A DNA stretch of 64,000 nucleotides from Burkholderiales bacterium (GTDB lineage Bacteria; Pseudomonadota; Gammaproteobacteria; Burkholderiales; Nitrosomonadaceae), in NCBI GenBank assembly GCA_024235755.1, contig JACKLV010000007.1, forward strand, positions 1 through 64,000, read 5' to 3'. Of this stretch, positions 18,801 to 25,050 are shown one piece after another. Positions within the stretch are counted from its first letter, which is position 1, and each line of letters opens with the position of its first letter. The notes below the pieces were generated by a model. The model ran no database searches. It saw only the letters and a list, made by a program, of their open reading frames with translations, and was not told the origin of the DNA. The translations under genes were made by a program, and so were the position numbers.

Positions 18801-19511
18801 GTAACGACAAAGTACAATCCGGCCAGAACCTGGACCCCGGAGAATGCGGTCGGTATTGGCGGTGCCTATTTATGTATTTATGGTATGGAAGGACCGGGCG
18901 GTTACCAGTTTGTCGGTAGGACCGTTCAGATGTGGAACCGTTATCGTCAGACGCGTGATTTTAAAGACGACCGGCCTTGGCTGCTGCACTTTTTCGATCA
19001 GATTCGTTTTTATCCTGTCAGCGAAAGCGAATTGCTTGAATTACGCGATGATTTTATAACCGGAAAATTTAAGTTACGCATCGAAGAAACCACTTTTAGT
19101 CTGAAACAGTACAGCCGGTTTTTGCAACAAAACAGTGAATCGATACAGGCATTCAAATCCAAGCAGCAAGCTGCATTCGAAGCCGAACGCGAGCGCTGGC
19201 GCGCAACCGGACAGCCTGAATACGCAAGCGAAATCGATGAAAATACACTGGATGAGTCCGATGCGCAAAGTGAACTCGATCTTCCGGAAGGCAGCATTGC
19301 AATCGGTTCGCATATTACCGGAACGATTTGGAAAATCCTGGTCGAAGAAGGGCAGCGTGTAACAACCGGGATGCCGTTGATTGTGATCGAGTCGATGAAA
19401 ATGGAGTTCATTGTCGAAGCCGACCGCGATGGGACGTTACAGCGGATTTTCTGTCAAAAAGGTGCGTATGTGACAAACGGCCAGTTGCTGGCGATTATGT
19501 CCGAGGCATAA
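15885..19511 (+). CDS. Biotin-dependent urea/guanidine carboxylase
   Basis: A 1208-residue single-chain carboxylase. Residues 1-450 are biotin carboxylase: ANRGAIACRIIRTLRRIGV, the glycine loop KSTAGGGGIGM and EVNTRLQVEHGVTEM. From ~449 to ~1010 lies the KipI/KipA-type carboxyltransferase module (SPGVQTTIQDFPGRLGY). The C-terminal biotin carboxyl carrier domain has the biotinylated lysine K1172 in ESMKMEF. The fold serves urea carboxylases and guanidine carboxylases alike; the riboswitch and the two DUF1989 genes argue for guanidine as physiological substrate, with ATP and bicarbonate. No allophanate hydrolase gene follows: trkA converges 3 bp downstream. The final ammonia-releasing step must be encoded elsewhere. 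Confidence 0.93.
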   Translation: MFEKVLIANRGAIACRIIRTLRRIGVRSVAVYTEADALSRHVTEADEAYCIGQGAAADSYLRADKILATAQQAHVQAIHPGYGFLSENADFADQCATHHIRFVGPSAHQMRVFGLKHTARELALENNVPLLPGTGLLQGLDEALHAAAHIGFPVMLKSTAGGGGIGMRLCWNEKELIDAYDAVRFLAQNNFSDAGIFLEKYIENARHIEVQIFGDGKGKVIALGERDCSMQRRNQKVVEETPAPNLTDDLRRVLSDAAVRLGKSVNYQSAGTVEFIVDGSSNEFYFLEVNTRLQVEHGVTEMVTGIDLVEWMIREACGELPELDTLDIKSEGWAIQARIYAENPAQNFQPSSGMLTAVQFPSAARIETWVDSGVDVTPYYDPMLAKLIVHAATREQAVDGLVRTLEQTVLQGIETNRDYLLQVINSVAFREGIYGTRYLNGFHYHAQTVDILSPGVQTTIQDFPGRLGYWHIGVPPSGPMDSLAFRLANQLVGNDSDAAALEMTFAGPTIRFNCDSIIAITGAPIVAQLDGNGNLTLWRSHAVKAGSLLQFGKITHHGSRAYLAVQGGFQVMDYLGSKSTFTLGQFGGHAGRVLHSGDVLHILEADNHQPRYLAEESIPSYTDRWIIGVLYGPHGAPDFFTEADIQTFFTAEWTVHHNSSRTGIRLLGPKPQWARSDGGEAGLHPSNIHDNAYAIGAVDFTGDMPVILGPDGPSLGGFVCPATVAHAELWKLGQLKPGDTIRFCPLSLTQAETMEHDLNIAVGRIDFPKYTLAPSQPLLLDNPVIHSMPESDQSPAVVYRQSGDRYLLIEYGPAVLDINLRLRVHALMLSLQSARDEGALDGIIDLTPGIRSLQVHFDSLVLPRDKLLSNLVEAEAKLPVMDDLEIPSRIVHLPLSWDDQATRQAVEKYMQSVRSDAPWCPSNIEFIRRINGLDSIEAVRHIVFEADYLVLGLGDVYLGAPVATPVDPRHRLVTTKYNPARTWTPENAVGIGGAYLCIYGMEGPGGYQFVGRTVQMWNRYRQTRDFKDDRPWLLHFFDQIRFYPVSESELLELRDDFITGKFKLRIEETTFSLKQYSRFLQQNSESIQAFKSKQQAAFEAERERWRATGQPEYASEIDENTLDESDAQSELDLPEGSIAIGSHITGTIWKILVEEGQRVTTGMPLIVIESMKMEFIVEADRDGTLQRIFCQKGAYVTNGQLLAIMSEA

Positions 19512-19514
19512 TCT

Positions 19515-20165
19515 TCATTTGTCGTAATTAAACCGTTCGCGCAAATAATTTAATTGTTTCTGGTGTGTGATCAGAATCACTTCATCCCCTGATTCGAGCT
19601 GGGTATCGTCCTTCGGCAGCAACAGCTCATTCTGCCGGTAAATGCATATAATGCGGCATGTTGCGGGTAGATCCAACTCAGTTAGGTTACCTTCCTGAGA
19701 TTTGTGCACAACGAATGAGAATACCCTGGCATCGCCTTTGATAATTGAAGTGATCTCCAGAATGTTTCGGCCTTCGACCATGTCAGCAATATAATGCGCA
19801 ATTGTTCTTGACGGTACAATGATGCTTTCCAGACCCAACTCAATCGCTATATGATCGAATGCAGAATCTTCAAGCTTGGTGACCACTTTCTTGAATCTCA
19901 ATGACCGTGCTATCAAGCTGGCGATAATATTGGACTGATCATTGCTGGTGAAACAAAATATGATTTCAGTGTTTTCGGGGTCGACTTCTTTCAGAATGTC
20001 CGGGCGTGTGCCGTCGCCATGGACGAAACCGCAATCGAGTTGCTCCGACAATGTTTCAATTTTATCCTTGTCTATTTCAACAATGATGATGTCATGGCCT
20101 TGCTTGCTCAGCTCTCGGGCTGCAGCAATGGTAATAGAACTCGTGCCAATAAATGCCATTCTCAT
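19515..20165 (-). CDS. trkA: TrkA-type potassium uptake regulator (RCK protein)
   Basis: A cytoplasmic NAD-binding gating subunit. The N-terminal Rossmann motif is FIGTSSITIAAARELSKQGH with acidic EIDKDK at the end of strand 2. A TrkA-C domain follows (LTELDLPATCRIICIYRQN; GDEVILITH). At about 216 residues it has one RCK unit, half the size of E. coli TrkA and more like KtrA. I chose the ATG at 20165, which overlaps the trkH stop (ATGA) and follows CAGGAG; the longer frame starting with TTG at 20189 lacks a ribosome site. Its glycine motif (GTSSI) departs from the usual GxGxxG. Confidence 0.85.
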   Translation of the reverse strand: MRMAFIGTSSITIAAARELSKQGHDIIIVEIDKDKIETLSEQLDCGFVHGDGTRPDILKEVDPENTEIIFCFTSNDQSNIIASLIARSLRFKKVVTKLEDSAFDHIAIELGLESIIVPSRTIAHYIADMVEGRNILEITSIIKGDARVFSFVVHKSQEGNLTELDLPATCRIICIYRQNELLLPKDDTQLESGDEVILITHQKQLNYLRERFNYDK

Positions 20166-21628
20166 GCCTTTGATCTCCTGTTCACCCAAGTTAAAGGATA
20201 GACTAATACGAGCAGAGCGAAAAATTCAAGTCGCCCAAGCAGCATGCATAAGCACAGTGTTAACTTTAAGTGCGTTGGGAGATCGATATCGGTAATACCG
20301 CTGCTCAGACCGACTGTGGCTGTTGCGGAAACGACTTCAAATAAAGCTGCCAGCGGCTGATAACCGGAAAATAAGAATACCAACCAAGCGCATGTGATTG
20401 TGAAGATAAATAACAGAATCACCAGCAAAGCTTTGTTGATTTCATCTGTTTCCAGATTTTTGCCCGCAAGCCTGGGTAAAATGACGGCATGCGGTGTCGC
20501 TGTTGCCTTTTTCAACAAGTAACTGAATGCCTGCCAGAAAATTAACATGCGATACAGTTTTATGCCGCCTGCGGTTGATCCCAGTGCACCGCCTGTAAAC
20601 ATCGCCATCATTAGAATAAGCATGCCATGAGCGCCAATCTGCGTGATATCGATCGATGCAAAACCGGCTGTCGTTTGCGCGGAAATAACCATCAAAGGAG
20701 CATGAAAAAAAGCTTCATGGAAGGTCATCTGCAAATCATGCATTAGTACCCATGTAAGTGGCAAACTGATCAATAAAAAAAGGACTAAAATCGCTCTAAC
20801 CTGCACATCCCGATAAATCACTGAAAAGCGTTGCTGGCGGATATGGAAATATAATAATAAAGGCAATGCGCCAAAAATACATCCCAGAATGACACTGATT
20901 GCGCTAAAAGGAGAATGAAAACCTGCCAGGCTGTTATCGAAATTGGAGAAGCCGCCCGTGGAAACAGCAGAAAATGCATGCGTCACTGCATTAAAGAAAT
21001 TGCCTTCCGCAATCCAGATCAATCCTGTACAGATACCGGTCAAAACTAAGTAAATTGCAAGAATGCGTCGTGCATACGTGTGTGCAGAACTGACAAAATC
21101 GCTGCGTTCATCCAACTCAATCAATTTTCTGAGATAAGCGCCGGGCCTTGGCAACAGAGCAATAGTCAAAACCACAATACCCAATCCGCCAATCCATTGC
21201 ATATAGGCGCGAGCAAATAGGAAGGTTAAGGGTTGTTGTTGTAATTCTGTGGCTACAGACAAGCCGGTCGTTGTAAAAGCCGATACCGTTTCAAATAATG
21301 CATCAATAAAATCCAGCCCGTTACCCATGATGGGAATGGTCATGATCAAAGGGGACAACGTGAAAATAAGTCCGGTGATGACCAGGCCTTCGCTGGTTTG
21401 AATGTCAGTGGAAGCACTGATCCGAACCAGCGGTAGTCCCGCTGTCAGTAAAATGATTTCAACAATAATGAAACGCAGGGACAAATCATATTCAGTGAAA
21501 ATCAGTGACGCCGTCAATGGTACGAATGACAGGACGGCCATGACAAGCAGTAACTGGCCAAGGTATTTGCCAACAACTCTCAGTCTAACCGGTTTTTGCA
21601 GCAGGGCTGTACGATCGTGAAGCAACAT
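20162..21628 (-). CDS. trkH: Potassium uptake channel subunit TrkH
   Basis: A 488-residue membrane protein with the four pore-loop repeats of the Trk/Ktr/HKT superfamily. The filter-like segments are FTTTGLSV, VSTGGFSNFD, QTTAGFASID and ATATVGLSS. It moves K+ inward and assembles with the TrkA-type subunit encoded by the next gene, with which it overlaps by 4 bp. The start is the ATG at 21628. There is no obvious regulatory site upstream; the 100 bp to the right lead into accessory DNA. Confidence 0.92.
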   Translation of the reverse strand: MLLHDRTALLQKPVRLRVVGKYLGQLLLVMAVLSFVPLTASLIFTEYDLSLRFIIVEIILLTAGLPLVRISASTDIQTSEGLVITGLIFTLSPLIMTIPIMGNGLDFIDALFETVSAFTTTGLSVATELQQQPLTFLFARAYMQWIGGLGIVVLTIALLPRPGAYLRKLIELDERSDFVSSAHTYARRILAIYLVLTGICTGLIWIAEGNFFNAVTHAFSAVSTGGFSNFDNSLAGFHSPFSAISVILGCIFGALPLLLYFHIRQQRFSVIYRDVQVRAILVLFLLISLPLTWVLMHDLQMTFHEAFFHAPLMVISAQTTAGFASIDITQIGAHGMLILMMAMFTGGALGSTAGGIKLYRMLIFWQAFSYLLKKATATPHAVILPRLAGKNLETDEINKALLVILLFIFTITCAWLVFLFSGYQPLAALFEVVSATATVGLSSGITDIDLPTHLKLTLCLCMLLGRLEFFALLVLVYPLTWVNRRSKA

Positions 21629-21779
21629 TGTGAATTTTTATAGTAAGCGGCGTCATCCTTGATGAACTGGAGTGTCTGCCTTTTCTCGAGTCAGGCGGCG
21701 GGCTACTGTTTCATTTATCAACCAGCTTTATGAACGCACTACACACATTATACGCCTACCAAGACTATACCTGTTCACT

Positions 21780-21948
21780 AACACAAGAATATGACTGGGA
21801 TCGCGTCAGCGCGTGCCTCCAGTCTGAGAAAATCGGCTGTGTCTGTTACGGCCTCAGCTCCGAACGATTAGTGATACCCCTCGAAACGTGCCAGCTTGCG
21901 ACAAAGCACGGCTGGACACAAACCAAAAGAAAGCCAGCCCAACTTTAA
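21780..21948 (+). pseudogene. Zot-like gene 3' fragment, copy C
   Basis: About 165 bp (to ~21940) match the minus-strand copies at 24045 and 24540 in inverted orientation. The peptide is SLTQEYDWDRVSACLQSEKI then GCVCYGLSSERLVIPLETC. The C-x-C-Y pattern with a later Cys and Gly-Trp resembles the periplasmic C-terminal domain of Zot/pI proteins of filamentous phages. The open frame (21730-21948) starts with an unrelated leader, so this is a displaced gene end, not a whole gene. Confidence 0.55.
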
Positions 21949-22145
21949 ACCGAAAACAGAACAGGGGACGCGCCGCCGACCGCCGCGTGGCACATGAAGC
22001 GTAAGCGGAATGCTGTGCCGAACCCCAACGAAGACAGACTGTAAATCTGACTACGCCATCTTGCTAAACAAAAACAATTTTTTTCAATTGTTTATATATT
22101 GTCTTTATAATTATTGGAATTTAAACGATAGTTGGAGGGCTAGGC

Positions 22146-22652
22146 ATGAAAAAATTATTTTTTGCAATTATTGCAGCAGCATTAGGATTGGGATTTTCTT
22201 TATCAAGTTACGCCGATCGTATGGTGGTTTTAAAGGGGTATGCTGTTTTATTGGCTGCTGATGATCATTTGACAGTTCTTCCGGATTCCCCGAATACAGC
22301 ACTATCCTGTTCTTTTGACCAATCAACAGGCATCTTTTTTCCAGCAGCGTCACCACTTATACAAATTCCCATTCTTGGTGCGGTTGATGTAAAGGTGGTC
22401 GGAAATCATGCTTACATAGCCACATCGAATAATGAAAATAGCTCAGCCGCAACTGATTATTTTAAATACGACATAAGCGCCTGTGTTCCAGATGGCATAT
22501 TTTCACCATACAGAGCGCATGCTAATTTATCTTCAGGCGAACTGGTTATTCCGTGTGTAATTGTCGACGGCAATGAGTACAACGTCGTTATGAATCAACG
22601 GGGAAATTCTATGAATTGGGAAGTACAGTTTATAGATACCGGATGTTACTAA
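22146..22652 (+). CDS. Small secreted protein of unknown function
   Basis: A 168-residue protein with a clear signal peptide (KKLFFAIIAAALGLGFSLSSYA, cleavage before DR), preceded by GGAGGG 6-8 bp upstream of the ATG. The mature part has four cysteines (SCSFDQ, SACVPDG, PCVIVDG, TGCY), suggesting two disulfides in the periplasm or outside the cell. I do not recognise a family. It lies in AT-rich accessory DNA between Zot-like fragments, so it may be cargo of the same mobile island. Confidence 0.65.
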   Translation: MKKLFFAIIAAALGLGFSLSSYADRMVVLKGYAVLLAADDHLTVLPDSPNTALSCSFDQSTGIFFPAASPLIQIPILGAVDVKVVGNHAYIATSNNENSSAATDYFKYDISACVPDGIFSPYRAHANLSSGELVIPCVIVDGNEYNVVMNQRGNSMNWEVQFIDTGCY

Positions 22653-22667
22653 ACCCAGAATCAGATT

Positions 22668-22907
22668 TTATTTATTGCTACAACAACCACCTTCCTTGCT
22701 TTCTGTTGAAAGCTGGATAGGTGGGCATGGTACAGAACCATAGGAACAAAATACGCAGCAATCGCCCGCAAGCGGTTTTAGAAGCGTATGACATTGTTCA
22801 CATTCATAGAACCACTGACAAAATTCAGTAGGCATTTTTTCAACTTTCTTATACCCACATACCGGGCACTTTATTTCTGATTCCAGTATTACACCTTGAT
22901 TCATCAT
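22668..22907 (-). CDS. Small GDCCVxC-type cysteine-rich protein
   Basis: About 79 residues. It contains a CxxC zinc-ribbon-like pair (CPVCGYKK), a second pair (CEQCHTLL) and the signature GDCCVFCSYGSVPCPP, as in small GDCCVxC-domain proteins often found near heavy-metal resistance genes. The role of that family is not known to me beyond likely metal or thiol chemistry. The tail ends GGCCSNK. The start is the ATG at 22907 (ATGATG) after CAGGA; longer forms from 22928 or 22937 are possible. It is convergent with the secreted-protein gene. Confidence 0.7.
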   Translation of the reverse strand: MMNQGVILESEIKCPVCGYKKVEKMPTEFCQWFYECEQCHTLLKPLAGDCCVFCSYGSVPCPPIQLSTESKEGGCCSNK

Positions 22908-23558
22908 TTTTCCTGTTTGTCTATTCATCTTAATCAATATGTTATAGCTAATAACATAAACGCTGATTTAACTATACAACTTAGAAAATATGACTTTGAT
23001 AGCTACATATCAGGTAGATGAATATCCTATATTGGTTGGTGATTTATTAATATCTAGTAAATTTGTTTCATCGTTGTTTATTTAATTGTCCGCTATCAAA
23101 TTGTTGGATGGAAAGCCAAAGATTGAAAAAGAAGTTTTGTATCTTGTCTGTAAGCCTTCTATTGTAACGTCTACGATTAATTTTACATAATATAAATTAT
23201 AAGCAATTGGGTCGTAGAAAAAATTCAGGAGGAAGTCGGATTATCTGGCTGATTTTTTCTATAGGCTGCTAAGCGTCTTTCAGCGTGACGGTTTAAACGT
23301 GCACTAAGCGTGCGGCATAAAAGCCGCAATTCTTCCGGATCAGCGCCTGCTTCGAGCAGGAGTTTTTTTCGACAGCAACATATCGATAATAACGGCGCTT
23401 TATACTGGAATTGCGATTATAGCGAATATGCCAATATAAATTTGTAATCTTTGAAAACATGTACACAATGAGTTCTTTAGGTAAATTTATAATTACGCAC
23501 TTTAAAAATATAAATTTACCCTGTAATTTTATTATTGGTTTATATGGCCGATCTTTAT
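22908..23558. other. AT-rich accessory region with a coding remnant
   Basis: About 650 bp, strongly AT-rich in its outer parts, without an intact gene. The only coding-like piece is on the minus strand at ~23225-23395 (separate entry). No tRNA, promoter or clear terminal repeat was seen. Confidence 0.5.
23225..23395 (-). pseudogene. C-terminal coding remnant, unknown
   Basis: A minus-strand reading gives KKLLLEAGADPEELRLLCRT then LSARLNRHAERRLAAYRKNQ, ending in TGA (TCA at 23225-23227). The stretch is GC-richer and has a natural charged-helix composition, unlike its AT-rich surroundings. There is no plausible start: an in-frame stop lies about 15 codons upstream. It looks like the tail of a deleted gene. 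Family not recognised. Confidence 0.35.
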
Positions 23559-23896
23559 TTATTTTTTCAGTCCTTTCGATTTCAACTCGTTTTCATCATC
23601 GAAAGTAGATTTCCACATATTTAAAAAGTGGTTTTACCAGCTCCAAAATTAGCATTTAGGCTTATAACAAGACTTCCATCAACAAAATGATGCTCAACGG
23701 CCATAAACTTTTCCAAACGCTCCGAAAGTTTCCGAATATCATCACCTAATAAATTTTTATTAAAGGTCAACGTATTTTGAGTACTTATATAGCTTCTGTT
23801 TGTACTAAAATTAGGCAATATGGTAGGAGCAGCAGTCCTCAAGTAGTGATTCTTTAATTTTTCATATGAATAATTACCCCATGTGAAAAATTTCAT
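23559..23896 (-). pseudogene. Truncated KAP-type P-loop NTPase gene
   Basis: The 91-residue frame from the ATG at 23896 ends just after a Walker A motif (NANFGAGKTTF). Preceding text (LSERLEKFMAVEHHFVDGSL) fits the start of KAP-family NTPases, which are membrane-linked ATPases common in phage-defence and plasmid contexts. The stop falls in a T run: one extra T would extend the frame as FLNMWKSTFDDENELKSKGL, which then also stops (TAA at 23559-23561). So there is a likely one-base deletion and a loss of everything beyond. Assignment rests on a short stretch. Confidence 0.45.
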
Positions 23897-23921
23897 CGCT
23901 GAGCTTATTGGTTTTGTGCGT

Positions 23922-23995
23922 CGTCAAGGGTGCGCAAGCCAGAACCGGAAACTTTAATATAGTACCATTAAAACTTTCCGTTTCTGCCCTTGACG
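23922..23995. repeat. Long imperfect inverted repeat (stem-loop)
   Basis: CGTCAAGGG at 23922-23930 pairs with CCCTTGACG at 23987-23995. The inner arms CAGAACCGGAAACTTTAAT and ATTAAAACTTTCCGTTTCTG continue the stem with a bulge on the left arm. It lies next to Zot-like fragments. Filamentous phages carry a hairpin packaging signal in an intergenic region, so that role is one possibility; a structured RNA or terminator is another. No T run follows. Confidence 0.6.
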
Positions 23996-24044
23996 TATGT
24001 GGGGTTATAGCTTGATTACAAAGCGTTTGTTTTTGGTTCTGGTC

Positions 24045-24333
24045 TGTGTCCAGCCGTGCTTAGTCGCAAGCTGGCACGTTTCGAGGTATGACTAATCTTT
24101 CGGAGCTTAGGCCGTAACAGACACAGCCGATTTTCTCAGACTGAAGACACGCGCTAACGATCCAGTCATATTCCTGTGTTAGCAATGTTGGAAGTGTGCG
24201 GCCAGTGTCTGCCGGTTTGTCCTGGATGAATTTTGACAATGCCGGTTTTTCTTCCGTTTCCTTTTCTTCTATGTTTTCAACTATTTCAGTGTCATCTGAC
24301 AGTTTAGCCGGTACCGAACTGGTAGCCAGATAA
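24045..24333 (-). pseudogene. Zot-like gene 3' fragment, copy A
   Basis: A direct repeat of the segment at 24540-24835 (about 290 bp, mostly identical). It has small deletions near 24086 (ggtatgacta versus ggggtatcacta) and near 24150 (lost bases in gcgcgctaacgatcc), which break the frame. In the poly-A stretch corresponding to EEK-PALSKF, this copy keeps the frame that copy B has lost. It encodes the same SVPAKLSDDTEIVEN to KHGWTQ tail as copy B. It is a dead gene end. Confidence 0.6.
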
Positions 24334-24341
24334 CTAAACCA

Positions 24342-24361
24342 CTACCGGCTGGTGCCGGTAG
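24342..24361. repeat. Perfect short hairpin
   Basis: CTACCGGC (24342-24349) and GCCGGTAG (24354-24361) form a perfect 8-bp stem with a 4-base loop. It lies just right of copy A of the Zot-like fragment. There is no T run, so it is not a typical terminator. Confidence 0.6.
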
Positions 24362-24469
24362 GTTCAGTATGGCTGGAAGCCGTTAGTCTTTGTCTGAATG
24401 CTGTTCCAAGTACTGCATTATAATATCGATCATTAAATGTTTCGTTTATCACGGGTAAACGCCAGAGGA

Positions 24470-25050
24470 TTAACTCCGTCTATGATGTCGTTGCAGCGTT
24501 TCAACGGGAACGACTCTATGGGCTGGTTTTCTTTTAGCTTGTGTCCAGCCGTGCTTAGTCGCAAGCTGGCACGTTTCGAGGGGTATCACTAATCGTTCGG
24601 AGCTGAGGCCGTAACAGACACAGCCGATTTTCTCAGACTGAAGGCACGCGCAAACACGATCCCAGTCATATTCCTGTGTTAGCAATGTTGGAAGTGTGCG
24701 GCCAGTGTCTGCCGGTTTGTCCTGGATGAATTTTGACAATGCCGGTTTTTTCTTCCGTTTCCTTTTCTTCTATGTTTTCAACTATTTCAGTGTCATCTGA
24801 CAGTTTAGCCGGTACCGAACTGGTAGCCAGATAAATAAAAAAAAGGCACAAGCAGCTAAACGAGTATCGAGACGTAAAGCATGGTATGCTTGGATGCTGA
24901 GTAATACAGATCAAAGCTTTGCTCCGGTATTTTATATTGTGTTTTGACTGCGTTTGTCTGGCTGGTTCTGGCTTTTGGCTGAGCGCAGTATTCCGGCCAT
25001 TCAAACATTTTTCGGCCTGACCATGTAGGCACAATATAAATCATGGACAT
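24470..25050 (-). pseudogene. Zot-like (filamentous phage assembly) gene, frameshifted, copy B
   Basis: Three minus-strand frames read in order give one Zot-like C-terminal half. The first (from 25050) is MIYIVPTWSGRKMFEWPEYC then KIPEQSFDLYYSASKHT; the fWpe...P...F.lYkSa..HT pattern is typical of the region before the membrane helix in Zot/pI proteins. The second is a hydrophobic segment (SCLCLFFIYLATSSVPAKL) and acidic linker. The third is the periplasmic tail DRVCACLQSEKIGCVCYGLS. Frame changes fall in an 8-T run (~24840) and a poly-A run (~24750), where copy A is one base shorter. The N-terminal ATPase domain is absent. The 5' end overlaps the stop of the 678-residue secreted-protein gene. 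Confidence 0.55.

Noticed and set aside
22032..22055. tRNA-Tyr-like anticodon arm (CAGACTGTAAATCTG)
   Set aside because: The anticodon stem-loop matches tRNA-Tyr(GTA), but no D arm, T arm or acceptor stem can be drawn around it. At most it is a relic fragment, so I did not call a tRNA.
24415..24445. dif-like site for XerCD-dependent phage integration (GCATTATAATATCGATCATT)
   Set aside because: Only loose similarity to known dif sites, with mismatches in both recombinase arms.
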